Source: Sporosarcina sp. ACRSM
GTDB lineage: Bacteria; Bacillota; Bacilli; Bacillales_A; Planococcaceae
DNA length: 64,000 nt
Direction: 5' to 3'
Assembly (NCBI RefSeq): GCF_022346545.1
Contig: NZ_JAKRNU010000002.1
Coordinates: 310,001-374,000 of the forward strand
Of the stretch, positions 45,840 to 55,070 are shown piece after piece. The stretch's first letter is position 1. Each line of letters begins with the position of its first letter. The position numbers were made by a program, and so were the translations under genes. The notes beneath the pieces were generated by a model, which had not been told where the DNA came from, did not search any database, and saw only the letters and a list, made by a program, of their open reading frames with translations.

Positions 45840-47141
45840 TTAATTAAATGCTTCTTCCAAAATCTCCAGTCCTTTCGATAGCTCCTCATCCGTAATGACA
45901 AGTGGCGCCAAAAAGCGGATGACATTTCCTTTTAATCCTGCTGAAAGAAGCAGCAGACCGTTCGCATTTGCATATTGGACAATCTCACTCGTTTTTTCTT
46001 TGTTCGGAAGCTTTTCCGCCCGGTTATTAACAATTTCAACTGCGACCATTGAGCCTAAACGACGAATTTCTCCGACATAACTATGCTTCTCAGCCAGTTC
46101 AATCAATTTTGACTCGATCTTTTGCCCAAGGATTTCCGATTTTGTTAACAGGTTTTCTTCTTCGATAATATCGATGACTGCCAGCGCAGCTGCACATGCA
46201 ACGGGACTACCCGCATAGGTACCGCCCAACTCCCCCGGCGATGCAGCGTTTAAAATTTCAGTTCTTCCGACCACACCGCTCAATGGCAAACCTGCAGCCA
46301 AAGATTTTGATACCGTGACCAAATCCGGGACAACGTCAAATTGTTCCATCGCAAACATTGTACCCGTTCGTCCAAAACCTGTTTGAATTTCATCGGCTAC
46401 AAAAACAATACCATGTTCTTTACAGAATTCGCTTACCGCCTGCACAAATTTCTTCGGCGGGACAACGAAACCTCCCTCACCTTGAACAGGTTCCATCACA
46501 ACACAAGCAACCGTTTCCGGTGCAACCGTTGCAACAAAAAAGTCTTTGAACTCTTGGATCACGCGGTCTACGTATGCTTCTTCTGTCATTTCACTCGGTT
46601 TGTGATACACGTAAGGATAAGGAGCTTGGTAAATCTCTGGCGCAAAAGGTCCGAATCCAAATTTATACGGCTTCACTTTACTTGTCATCCCCATTGTCAA
46701 GTTCGTACGGCCGTGGAACCCACGCACAAATGAGACGACTGCTTGCCTTCCTGTATATTTGCGTGAAACTTTAATAGCATTTTCGACTGCTTCTGCTCCT
46801 GAGTTCAATAGAAGCGCCTGTTTCTCAAACGTCCCTGGTGTGATTGCACATAATTTTTCCGCCAATTGAATATAACCTTCATACATCATAACGTTAAATC
46901 CGGGATGCAAAAACTTTTCAATCTGCTTGTTGACAGCAGCCGTCACTTTCGGGTGGCTATGCCCCACATTCAACGTCCCGATGGCAGCCGCAAAGTCAAT
47001 CCATTCTTTTTGATTGATATCTGTAATTGTCGCACCAGAGGCAGAATGTGCAATATTGAGATTTCCATTACTCACACCTTGTGGAACGTATTTTTTCCTC
47101 TTTGCTTGCAATTCCTCAGTCAATCCAGTTGTTAGTACCAT
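45840..47141 (-). CDS. gabT: 4-aminobutyrate aminotransferase
   Basis: 433-residue class III PLP aminotransferase. NSGAEAVENAIKVSRKYTGR, FHGRTNLTMGMTSK, VFVADEIQTGFGRTG and VTVSKSLAAGLPLSGVVGR with the PLP lysine (about 268) fit GabT. Removes the amino group of GABA to give succinate semialdehyde. ATG 47141 (MVLTTGL) lies 8 bases after AAGGAG. Divergent from gabR, whose presumed operators overlap its promoter. Confidence 0.94.
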   Translation of the reverse strand: MVLTTGLTEELQAKRKKYVPQGVSNGNLNIAHSASGATITDINQKEWIDFAAAIGTLNVGHSHPKVTAAVNKQIEKFLHPGFNVMMYEGYIQLAEKLCAITPGTFEKQALLLNSGAEAVENAIKVSRKYTGRQAVVSFVRGFHGRTNLTMGMTSKVKPYKFGFGPFAPEIYQAPYPYVYHKPSEMTEEAYVDRVIQEFKDFFVATVAPETVACVVMEPVQGEGGFVVPPKKFVQAVSEFCKEHGIVFVADEIQTGFGRTGTMFAMEQFDVVPDLVTVSKSLAAGLPLSGVVGRTEILNAASPGELGGTYAGSPVACAAALAVIDIIEEENLLTKSEILGQKIESKLIELAEKHSYVGEIRRLGSMVAVEIVNNRAEKLPNKEKTSEIVQYANANGLLLLSAGLKGNVIRFLAPLVITDEELSKGLEILEEAFN

Positions 47142-47184
47142 CACTACCACTCCTTTTGTCAGAATTATATATTTAGTATCCTGT

Positions 47185-47237
47185 TTATCTGGTACAATAA
47201 AAAGAACCAGATTATAGTTTCTTTAGGTACCAGATTA
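47185..47237. promoter_or_regulatory. Presumed GabR operators between gabT and gabR
   Basis: The 11-mer GWACCAGATWA occurs three times: inverted at 47185-47195 (TTATCTGGTAC), direct at 47204-47214 (GAACCAGATTA) and 47227-47237 (GTACCAGATTA); the two direct copies are 23 bp apart. The last copy is just upstream of the gabR ribosome binding site TAAGGAGG. B. subtilis GabR binds direct repeats in the equivalent gap. Confidence 0.7.
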
Positions 47238-47249
47238 AGGAGGGGTATT

Positions 47250-48665
47250 ATGTTCTTATTAACGTTGGACAAGAGTAAAGGGGAAGAAAAATATATTTAC
47301 CAGCAGATATATGGAAGTATCAAGAACGCCATTTTCGCAGGCGAGTTGCAGTCAAATGAAAAATTGCCTTCAAAGAGAAACTTGGCAAAAGAGTTGGATG
47401 TCAGTGTGAATTCCGTCACAAATGCGTATGAACAATTACTTGCCGAAGGATATATTTATTCGTTGGAAAGAAAAGGATATTACGTTGAAAACATTGCCCA
47501 ATTCATCATTAAAGATGATCAACAGCAAAACAAATTACCACCAGATTTAAAAGAAAAGATGGTCGATAAAGAAGGATGGCTCTCTCTTTCCCATATGACA
47601 GCCGACATCTCCTCATTCCCTTTTAAAGAGTGGATGAAATATCAAGAGAAAGCAATCAAAAACCATAAAATCGAATTGAGCGAAATTACACACCCGCAAG
47701 GACCTTATCTCGTTAGAAAATCCATTGCCCGCTTAATTAAACTAACGCGTGGAATTCTTTGTGAACCCGAACAAATTGTCATTGGAGCAGGAACCCAATC
47801 ATTAATCCGAAATGTCATGAGCATGCAAAACGCCGAAACGATTGTTGGCATCGAGAATCCTGGATACTCTCGTTTTTACAAGATGTTAAAGAAAATGGAA
47901 TTCGATGTCCATCCGATTCCATTGGATGATGAAGGCATTGACATTCAGCTAATTGAAGATTCTCAAGCGAGATTCGTCTTCGTAACACCTTCCCATCAAT
48001 TTCCGACCGGAAAAATCATGCCGATTTCAAGGCGTATCGAGCTGCTCAATTGGTCCGTCCAACAGGAAGATCGCTATATTGTTGAGGATGATTACGATAG
48101 TGAATTCAAATATGAAACGGATAATATCCCTTCACTACAAAGCTTGGATCGCAACCAACGGGTCATTTACACAGGCACTTTTTCAAAAACGATGTTACCC
48201 GGTTTGCGAATCAGCTATATGGTATTGCCCCCAGAAATGTTGAGGGAGTACCGCGACCACAATGCAGACCTCATCCAGGACAGTAACACGTTAGGCTTAT
48301 ACACACTACATTATTTCATCGAAAACGGGGATTATAACAGACATGTGAAAAGGATGAATCATCAGTATGAATTGAAAAGAAAGTTGCTGATCAAACAGCT
48401 GCAAACTACGTTCGGCAACTCCGTCGACATCGAGGACATCCCGGCAGGCCTCCACTTTCTTGCATATTTTCATACATCACGAAGCTATGAGGAAATTATG
48501 AAGAGGGCAGCACGAGAGAAACTGGAAATCTATTCGATGAAGCGATTCATGCTGTCTAAAAAAGAAAACGCTAATGGTAGCATCGGTTTAGTCATCGGCT
48601 TTGCAAACATTCAGGAAGATCAAATACTTGAAGCTGTGGAACGACTGTCTAAAATCTTAGACTGA
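47250..48665 (+). CDS. gabR: MocR-type regulator GabR (GntR HTH fused to aminotransferase fold)
   Basis: 471 residues. N-terminal GntR winged helix (IYQQIYGSIKNAIFAGEL, LPSKRNLAKELDVSVNSVTNAYE, to about 80), then a class I aminotransferase-like domain with IVEDDYDSEFKYE and the PLP lysine in TGTFSKTMLPGLRISY (about 310). MocR/GabR proteins sense GABA with PLP and activate gabTD while repressing themselves (established in B. subtilis). AAGGAGGGG site before ATG. Confidence 0.93.
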   Translation: MFLLTLDKSKGEEKYIYQQIYGSIKNAIFAGELQSNEKLPSKRNLAKELDVSVNSVTNAYEQLLAEGYIYSLERKGYYVENIAQFIIKDDQQQNKLPPDLKEKMVDKEGWLSLSHMTADISSFPFKEWMKYQEKAIKNHKIELSEITHPQGPYLVRKSIARLIKLTRGILCEPEQIVIGAGTQSLIRNVMSMQNAETIVGIENPGYSRFYKMLKKMEFDVHPIPLDDEGIDIQLIEDSQARFVFVTPSHQFPTGKIMPISRRIELLNWSVQQEDRYIVEDDYDSEFKYETDNIPSLQSLDRNQRVIYTGTFSKTMLPGLRISYMVLPPEMLREYRDHNADLIQDSNTLGLYTLHYFIENGDYNRHVKRMNHQYELKRKLLIKQLQTTFGNSVDIEDIPAGLHFLAYFHTSRSYEEIMKRAAREKLEIYSMKRFMLSKKENANGSIGLVIGFANIQEDQILEAVERLSKILD

Positions 48666-48725
48666 AATGGCTAAAGTTTAGCTTGTCTTCCCAATCATAT
48701 TTCCCCTTATTTCCAGGGAAATAAA

Positions 48726-48765
48726 GTCACCCACAAACGTTAAGACAACAACGTTTGTGGATGAC
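48726..48765. terminator. Hairpin between convergent gabR and M20 gene
   Basis: CCACAAACGTT (48731-48741) pairs perfectly with AACGTTTGTGG (48750-48760), extended by GTCA/TGAC after one mismatch. No T-tract follows. A second hairpin TATTTCCC/GGGAAATA lies just before it (48698-48723). Weak terminator candidates. Confidence 0.5.
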
Positions 48766-48821
48766 TATCTAAATCTTGTAAATAGAATCATGACTGATTT
48801 CATATGCGAAAAGTCTCACGG

Positions 48822-50075
48822 TTAACTCTCAGTCCAACGAATTATATAATTCGCCAATACATTCGTCACTTCCACGACGCTATCCAAATGGACACACTCA
48901 TCTGGTCCGTGCATATTTTCACCGATTGGTCCGAAACAAAGGCCTTTTTTACCATAATATTGGGTAAACCTGGCATCATTTGCAGAAGCCCGTCCAATGA
49001 TATTGACTTTACGATCCATCACACTCTCCGCATTCTCAAGGAACAGTTGCACAAAAGGATCTTCCGGGTCTTGATACCATGGATCTGTGGACCAACCAAA
49101 CCATTCGAGAATTGGTGGATTTTCCTCCATCCACTTATCCCCTTCCACTGCTTTCTTGATCGTATCATGTATCAGTTTTTTAATTTCTTGGCGCGTTTCT
49201 CCAGGGATAAATCCGATCCGCGCTTCCAGCACCGCTTCCCCTGGAACGGTGGAGGCCCAATCTCCGGCATTCAGTACACCTAAATTCAAGTGAACAGATT
49301 GACCAGATCCTTTCTCATACAACTCAAATTTCACGTTTTTAGCGCGCCATTCGTTTAACGCTTCCAATGCACTGATGATTTTCATCATTTTGGAGATCGC
49401 ATTAACGCCTTCATGAGCCAAGCCCGCATGCGCAATCCTTCCTTTTACAAGAACCCGAAAATACATGATTCCTGCATGTGAAATCGTCACATTTAAATTA
49501 TGTGGCTCTGTTGAAATATAACCGTCTGTAACGAAACCCTCTTCTAAGCAAGCTAAAGCCCCACCGCCTCCTCCAGCCTCTTCCTCAAGTACGGAATGCA
49601 AATGAACATCCCCAGCAATTGGATAGCCTAAATCGATCAGCGTTTTCAATGCGAACCAATTGGAGATCAGCCCTGCTTTCATATCGGCAGAGCCCCGGCC
49701 ATATAATTTATTGCCGATAATATCTCCGCTCCACGGATCCATCGTCCAATTTGAAAAAGGTTCTGGAGAAACAACATCTACATGCCCATGAATCGTTAAG
49801 GACTTCCCATTTTTATTACCATTATAGATTCCAACCACATTTTTCCGACTCACATACGGAATACCCGAGTCGATAAAGGCTTCATGACAAGAAATTTTCT
49901 CATACACCGGTTCAATTTCATACACGGTCAAATTGAGTTCCTCATATTTCCTCTTCATATACGCCTGCATTTCCTGTTCATTCCCAACAATGCTTTTGAT
50001 ACGGACAACTTCTTGAATGGTTGTAAATAATTCTTCTTTATGTTCATCAATATACTGTCGGATTTTTTCTTTCAA
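48822..50075 (-). CDS. M20-family deacylase/peptidase (ArgE/DapE-like)
   Basis: 417 residues. Zinc sites: TIHGHVDVVSPEP (about 93-105), YGRGSADMKAGL, EEEAGGGGGALA (general-base Glu-Glu) and the late histidine in MHGPDECVHL. A dimerisation insert is present (about 205-320). The family hydrolyses N-acyl or N-formyl amino acids. The start is TTG 50075 after GAGGAGAG. Next to two amino-acid permeases and an amidohydrolase it probably serves uptake and release of an acylated amine or amino acid. Confidence 0.88.
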   Translation of the reverse strand: MKEKIRQYIDEHKEELFTTIQEVVRIKSIVGNEQEMQAYMKRKYEELNLTVYEIEPVYEKISCHEAFIDSGIPYVSRKNVVGIYNGNKNGKSLTIHGHVDVVSPEPFSNWTMDPWSGDIIGNKLYGRGSADMKAGLISNWFALKTLIDLGYPIAGDVHLHSVLEEEAGGGGGALACLEEGFVTDGYISTEPHNLNVTISHAGIMYFRVLVKGRIAHAGLAHEGVNAISKMMKIISALEALNEWRAKNVKFELYEKGSGQSVHLNLGVLNAGDWASTVPGEAVLEARIGFIPGETRQEIKKLIHDTIKKAVEGDKWMEENPPILEWFGWSTDPWYQDPEDPFVQLFLENAESVMDRKVNIIGRASANDARFTQYYGKKGLCFGPIGENMHGPDECVHLDSVVEVTNVLANYIIRWTES

Positions 50076-50165
50076 AATAATCTCTCCTCGTATTCTTTGG
50101 TGCTAAAAAGAGGGAAATTTACTTATGGGTAATCTTCCCCTACACTCCTATTTCACTCTTTGCCC

Positions 50166-51599
50166 TTATCTAGTTTTTATCACCCCATTATCTACGAACT
50201 CAACTCCTTCAATTGCTTCCAATCCGCCAAGTTCACTTGAGTTAATCGGCTCTTCATCCAGCGGCTCAACACTTTCAATAGTGTCCATACTGCCAAGTTC
50301 TTTTCTAAAGAATTTTGTAATGAATAGCATGTAGACGATTCCCACTACAATCCAAATGAGACCGCCAATAAATGCATCGGCATGCAGATGTGACCAGAGA
50401 ATTCCTGTACTCAAAGCACCTAACGAAGGCATAATTAGGTATTTGAGCGTGTCCTTGCCTGATCGCCTTCTTTGTCTAATATAGAAGTGGACAATGACCG
50501 ATAAGTTAACGAATGTAAACGCGATTAATGCACCGAAGTTAATGACTGAAGCTATTAATTCCAAATCCGGTCCAATTGCAAATAATGATACGACTCCTGT
50601 GAAAACAATCGTAAAAACAGGTGTTCTAAATTTGGGATGTAAGTAACCGAACGATTTTTTCGGCAAAACACCGTTTCTTCCCATGACAAATAGTAAACGT
50701 GATACACTCGCATGCGAAGCTAACCCTGAAGCGACTGTAGCCCCGAATGCCCCTGCAATGAAGATCAATTGGAATACCTTTCCACCAACATATAGTCCGA
50801 TTTCGGGTAATGTATCATCCAACATGTTGAACCTCGACAAATCCGGAAATAATGCTTGCGTGAAATAAGAAGCGATGAAGAAAATCAAGCCACCAATCGT
50901 CACGGTCAATAGGATCGCTCTTGGAACCGTCGATGCGTCTTTCGCTTCTTCTGTATACATCGTGATGGCATCAAACCCGATAAACGAAAACGCAACGACG
51001 GTTGCTCCGGTAAAGATGGCTACCAACTCTACATTCGCATTCGTCAACGGATTAATGGTAAATAGAGTGCCTTCCCCCATTCCATTTGTAAACTGAACAG
51101 TTGCAAGGATAAGGAACATGACAATGAGGACAAGTGTGAAAACAACAAGTATCATATTTAAGCCTGATGTCGATTCCATACTGTAAACATTAATGGCCGT
51201 AACGACAAGTACATAAGACAGAACCCAGATCCATACCGGAACACTTGGAAAAAGGGACTCCATATATATCCGAATAATTAAGGCATTCACCATTGGCAGC
51301 AATAAATAATCTAGTAACGAAGCCCAGCCAACCAGAAACCCTAATCGAGGTCCCATTGTTTCCCGCGCATATGTGTAGGCTGAACCCGCCTGCGGAAACG
51401 CCCGCACCATTTTTCCATAACTGATAGCCGTTAATGCCATGACAGCCAGTGCAACAAGATATGCTACCGGTACAACTCCATTTGTCAGTTTCGAGACAAT
51501 TCCAAATGTATCGAAGACAATTGTCGGTGTCATGTAGCCTAGCCCCAGTGCAACAAGGGCCCAAACACCGAGCGAACGCTTCAACGTCGTTTTCTCCAT
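50166..51599 (-). CDS. APC-superfamily amino acid permease
   Basis: 477 residues with about 12 membrane helices. LGYMTPTIVFDTFG (helix 1 unwound region), AFPQAGSAYTYARETMGPRLG and FIGFDAITMYTEEAKDA are APC hallmarks. ATG 51599 (MEKTTLKRSLG) is chosen with a G-rich site upstream; the longer frame to 51680 adds a hydrophilic tail not typical of the family. 40-45% similar by eye to the permease immediately upstream, suggesting tandem duplication. Substrate unknown. Confidence 0.88.
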   Translation of the reverse strand: MEKTTLKRSLGVWALVALGLGYMTPTIVFDTFGIVSKLTNGVVPVAYLVALAVMALTAISYGKMVRAFPQAGSAYTYARETMGPRLGFLVGWASLLDYLLLPMVNALIIRIYMESLFPSVPVWIWVLSYVLVVTAINVYSMESTSGLNMILVVFTLVLIVMFLILATVQFTNGMGEGTLFTINPLTNANVELVAIFTGATVVAFSFIGFDAITMYTEEAKDASTVPRAILLTVTIGGLIFFIASYFTQALFPDLSRFNMLDDTLPEIGLYVGGKVFQLIFIAGAFGATVASGLASHASVSRLLFVMGRNGVLPKKSFGYLHPKFRTPVFTIVFTGVVSLFAIGPDLELIASVINFGALIAFTFVNLSVIVHFYIRQRRRSGKDTLKYLIMPSLGALSTGILWSHLHADAFIGGLIWIVVGIVYMLFITKFFRKELGSMDTIESVEPLDEEPINSSELGGLEAIEGVEFVDNGVIKTR

Positions 51600-51706
51600 C
51601 CTCCACCCCACCCCCGGATCTTTCAGTACTATTTTGCAGTTTAGTGTAACCACTTTCACTCTTTGAAACTCTTTCTCCATATTATCTACTGGTTTGAGAT
51701 AGTAAG

Positions 51707-53047
51707 TTAGACAAGCTCATCGGAATTTACCAGGAGAGGCTGTTTTTTAAATCCTTTCGTCATGTAATATAGGTAGACAACACCAATTAAAAACCAAACT
51801 CCCCCAAGAACTTTGGAATATCCATCCAAATTTAAAAGTAGCCAGGTGGTCATTAATGCGCCAATTAAAGGAATTAGCAAATAACAGAAAACCCCTTTAA
51901 ATGAACGTTCTTTTCTTTTCACAAAATATAATGCAACAACCGATAAATTAACGGCCGTAAACGCAAGCAGTGCGCCAAAATTAATAAAAGATGCAACAAA
52001 AGTTAAACTTAAAAACAAAGCCGATAACGATAACACGCCAATTAGTAAAATGTTGTTAACTGGTGTTCTAGTTTTTTCATGTAGCTTTCCAAAAAAGCCA
52101 GTAGGTAATTGTCCATCTCGACCCATTGCATATAAAACACGTGCAGCACTTGCCTGCGATGCAGAAGCAGAACCAAAGACAACCAATGCAGTTATTGCTA
52201 AAAATGCCGCTTGTAACGCATTTCCACCAATCAGCAAGATGATTTCATAAGCAGCAGAATCTGGATCTTTAAAACCCATATAATTTGGCCAGACATTATG
52301 TGCCACATAAGATACAACGACAAAACATAACCCACCAATAATCGTTACTAGAAAAATTGCACGCGGTATATTTTTTTCCGGGTTCTTCACCTCTTCAGAA
52401 AAAGTAGAAACCGAGTCAAATCCTAGGAAAGAAAAACACAACAAGGCAGCACCAGCAACAATATATTTGAACGATTCATCGGTATTGAAGAATGGTTCCA
52501 AGTTAACTAATACGCCTGTTCCCTCTCCCTGCAAGATTGATTTAATCGATAATAGACAAAAAACGGCAAGAAATAATAATGACAAACCAATCACTAGCAT
52601 ATTGATGCTGGCACCTAGCTTGACACCTCTAATATTTACAAACGTGACAACAATGATTAAAAGGAGTATCCACACATAGGATGGAACCTCAGGGATCGCC
52701 GCAGAGAAAAATATCCCAAATAATAAAAAGTTGACCATCGGAATAAACAAATAATCCATTAAAATAGCCCAGCCTACTAAGAAGCCCGCATAAGGGTGCA
52801 ACGCTTTCTGTGCATACGTATAGGCTGATCCGGAAACAGGGTATGCTTTTGCCATTTGACCATAACTATAAGCCGTAAACATCATTACTACCAAGGCTAG
52901 AACATACGATCCGGCAACCATCCCGTGAGATATTTGAGATGCTATACCATATGTGCTAAATACCGTAGTTAAAGCCATAAAAGCCATTCCATATACAACT
53001 ACAGCGGTCAGTGAAAGTGATCTCGACAATTTAATGTTTTCGTTCAT
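51707..53047 (-). CDS. APC-superfamily amino acid permease
   Basis: 446 residues, about 12 helices. FMALTTVFSTYGIASQ, AYPVSGSAYTYAQKALHPYAG and FLGFDSVSTFSEEVKNPEKN are the family motifs. GGAGTTGG site before ATG. The gene pair shares intron-free spacing of 107 bases with the next permease. Polyamine, GABA or basic amino acid transport would suit the surrounding transaminase and dehydrogenase genes; this is inference. Confidence 0.88.
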   Translation of the reverse strand: MNENIKLSRSLSLTAVVVYGMAFMALTTVFSTYGIASQISHGMVAGSYVLALVVMMFTAYSYGQMAKAYPVSGSAYTYAQKALHPYAGFLVGWAILMDYLFIPMVNFLLFGIFFSAAIPEVPSYVWILLLIIVVTFVNIRGVKLGASINMLVIGLSLLFLAVFCLLSIKSILQGEGTGVLVNLEPFFNTDESFKYIVAGAALLCFSFLGFDSVSTFSEEVKNPEKNIPRAIFLVTIIGGLCFVVVSYVAHNVWPNYMGFKDPDSAAYEIILLIGGNALQAAFLAITALVVFGSASASQASAARVLYAMGRDGQLPTGFFGKLHEKTRTPVNNILLIGVLSLSALFLSLTFVASFINFGALLAFTAVNLSVVALYFVKRKERSFKGVFCYLLIPLIGALMTTWLLLNLDGYSKVLGGVWFLIGVVYLYYMTKGFKKQPLLVNSDELV

Positions 53048-53140
53048 TCAACCAACTCCTCATATATAGGCGCTGAACAAAATAGCTATCGTAAAATAAC
53101 TTTTAAATCTACTAAAAACCGAATATTCGGAATATATAAC

Positions 53141-53315
53141 AGAGCGCATTGCGTTCAGATTTTGAATTGCATATAACGCAATTCAAAATCTGTGACACCC
53201 GCAGGAGGCTTTATCTTTGTTCAGCAGGCGTTTGGACACCTTCTGAACAGGAAACCAAACTACGCTCATCCCGACACCTATGGAGGGGGGAATCTTCTGC
53301 CGAAGAAAGATAAAT
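53141..53315 (-). repeat. Structured palindromic repeat, copy 3, overlapping the amidohydrolase 3' end
   Basis: About 175 bases. Stem CAGATTTTGAATTGC/GCAATTCAAAATCTG (from 53155) is one long hairpin; then the linker GTGACACCCGCAGGAGGCTT, and outer stem TTATCTTTGTTCAGCAG (53211-53227) with 53297-53313 (two mismatches). The interior (GTTTGGAC, CATCCCGACACCTATGGAGG, CTTCTGC) aligns with copy 1 at 29682-29750. The amidohydrolase stop codon lies in the outer stem. Confidence 0.8.
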
Positions 53316-54905
53316 AACTTCTCCGTCCATCATCGTTAATTCCACTTGTATTGTAGGTATCTGATCTACTGAAATATCAAATAGATTGCAATCTAACACA
53401 ATGATATCTGCGAGTTTCCCTCCTTCTAAGGTTCCAAGTTCATTCTCTCTGAAAGAACTATAGGCTGCCCCTTGTGTATAAGCCCTTAACGCGTCTGCTA
53501 ATGTCACTTGCTCTTTTTTATTCCATTTAGATTCCCCTGTGAAGTCTACTCTCGTTACAGCATAATAAATTTCCTTAAACGGATTCAGCGTTGTAATCGG
53601 ATAGTCCGTACCAAAAGCAATATGATCTACAGCGTCTTTTAAAGTTCTACAAAGATAAGTATAGGGAGCTTTTTCTTTGCCAACACGCAATGTATGACTT
53701 TCTTTTGGCATGAGTGCTAAATGCGAAGGTTGCACAGATGGAATGACACCTATTTCCTTAAATCTTGGAATATCCGTTGGGTGAATCACTTCGATATGCT
53801 CTAGCGCATGGCGGGAATCTCTTATTCCATTTATTTGTTGCGCTTCCTCGAAAAGGTCTAAACCAAGTCTTACCGCTCCATCCCCAATCGCATGAAAACG
53901 AATTTGAAATCCTTCCCTATCAGCGGTTAACACCCAATTTCTAATTGTTTCTTCGGGAAAAGCAGGGCCTCCTTTCGTTTCCGGACGATCTAAATAAGGA
54001 TCGAGCATGTAAGCGGTATGCCCTGTCACTACGCCGTCAATAAATTGCTTAAGCCCTGTAAATCTTAATTTTTCTGATCTATACGTATCACGCGTCGCTT
54101 TAGCCTCTTCGATATTCCCACTTAAAGCAGGATAAAGATGAATCCTTGTTGTTAATTTTCCATTTTTATCATATTCGTGATACATGTTCAAATTTTTCAA
54201 GCGGTCGAAACTGCTCGCATATAAATCATTAACCGATGTCACACCTAATCTCGCGGCCTGTTTTAAAAATGCCTCGAAAAGTTCTCGTTGCTTTTCCTCA
54301 GGCAGCGCAAGTGCGATATCTGCTACTAGATTAGTAGCCGTTTCAATGAGAATCCCCGTTAATTCTCCTTCATCATCTTTCTCGATCACTCCATAATCCG
54401 GATTCGCCGTCTTCTTCGTTACACCGCTAACTTGCAATGCTTTGCTATTCACCCATGTGTAATGACCTTCTGCATGAAAGAGAATCACAGGCCGGTCATG
54501 AATGGCTTTATCTAATAGAAACCTTTTCGGAAATTCTTTTACAGCCCACTTTGTTTGATCCCAACCATAACCAAAAATCCACTTCTCTCCTTGCCTCTCA
54601 TCAGCAAATCGCTTGACAAGGGTAACCACTTCTTCAGAAGAACGAGCGCCCGATAAATCAACACTTGCATGCGTAAAAAGACTACCGAGCATTAGATGAA
54701 GATGCGCATCATGAAATCCAGGCATAATCAATTGATTCCCAAAATGATACTCTTTCGTTTCTGAACCGATATATGATAGAATTTCCTCTTTTGCACCTAC
54801 TGCTAGTATTTTGTTGCCTTTAATGGCAAGAGCAGCTGGTTTTGCTTCATTTTCTAAACCTGTAAACACTGCCTCGCTCGAAATTATTTTATCTGCTATC
54901 TCCAT
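53211..54905 (-). CDS. Amidohydrolase, YtcJ-like, with repeat-encoded C-terminus
   Basis: 564 residues. Metal motif GFHDAHLHLMLG (about 65), long YtcJ-type insert, RFHAIGDGAVRLGLD, HALEHIEVIHPTD and FGTDYPITTLNPF (late Asp) define an extracellular-type or cytosolic amidohydrolase acting on an N-acyl or cyclic amide. ATG 54905 follows AAGGAG. The last ~32 residues, from LSSAEDSPLHRC to the stop, are translated from repeat copy 3, so the native C-terminus has been replaced. A cre box lies upstream. Confidence 0.85.
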   Translation of the reverse strand: MEIADKIISSEAVFTGLENEAKPAALAIKGNKILAVGAKEEILSYIGSETKEYHFGNQLIMPGFHDAHLHLMLGSLFTHASVDLSGARSSEEVVTLVKRFADERQGEKWIFGYGWDQTKWAVKEFPKRFLLDKAIHDRPVILFHAEGHYTWVNSKALQVSGVTKKTANPDYGVIEKDDEGELTGILIETATNLVADIALALPEEKQRELFEAFLKQAARLGVTSVNDLYASSFDRLKNLNMYHEYDKNGKLTTRIHLYPALSGNIEEAKATRDTYRSEKLRFTGLKQFIDGVVTGHTAYMLDPYLDRPETKGGPAFPEETIRNWVLTADREGFQIRFHAIGDGAVRLGLDLFEEAQQINGIRDSRHALEHIEVIHPTDIPRFKEIGVIPSVQPSHLALMPKESHTLRVGKEKAPYTYLCRTLKDAVDHIAFGTDYPITTLNPFKEIYYAVTRVDFTGESKWNKKEQVTLADALRAYTQGAAYSSFRENELGTLEGGKLADIIVLDCNLFDISVDQIPTIQVELTMMDGEVIYLSSAEDSPLHRCRDERSLVSCSEGVQTPAEQR

Positions 54906-54964
54906 TATCAAGCGCTCCTTTTCGTCCAGTTTCATCGCTTATTCAAATTGTAATGCATTCAAAA

Positions 54965-54978
54965 AGAAAACGCTTTCA
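54965..54978 (-). promoter_or_regulatory. CcpA cre site upstream of the amidohydrolase
   Basis: Minus-strand TGAAAGCGTTTTCT fits TGWAANCGNTNWCA with only the final base off, 60 bases before the ATG. It implies catabolite repression of the amidohydrolase (and perhaps the downstream permeases). Confidence 0.65.
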
Positions 54979-55070
54979 CTCCTAAGTCCATTACAATTGT
55001 AGATGAACGGTTTAGCTTCATGCCTATTTATCCAAACTTCTATAATCGGCGATATAACAACATACACGAA

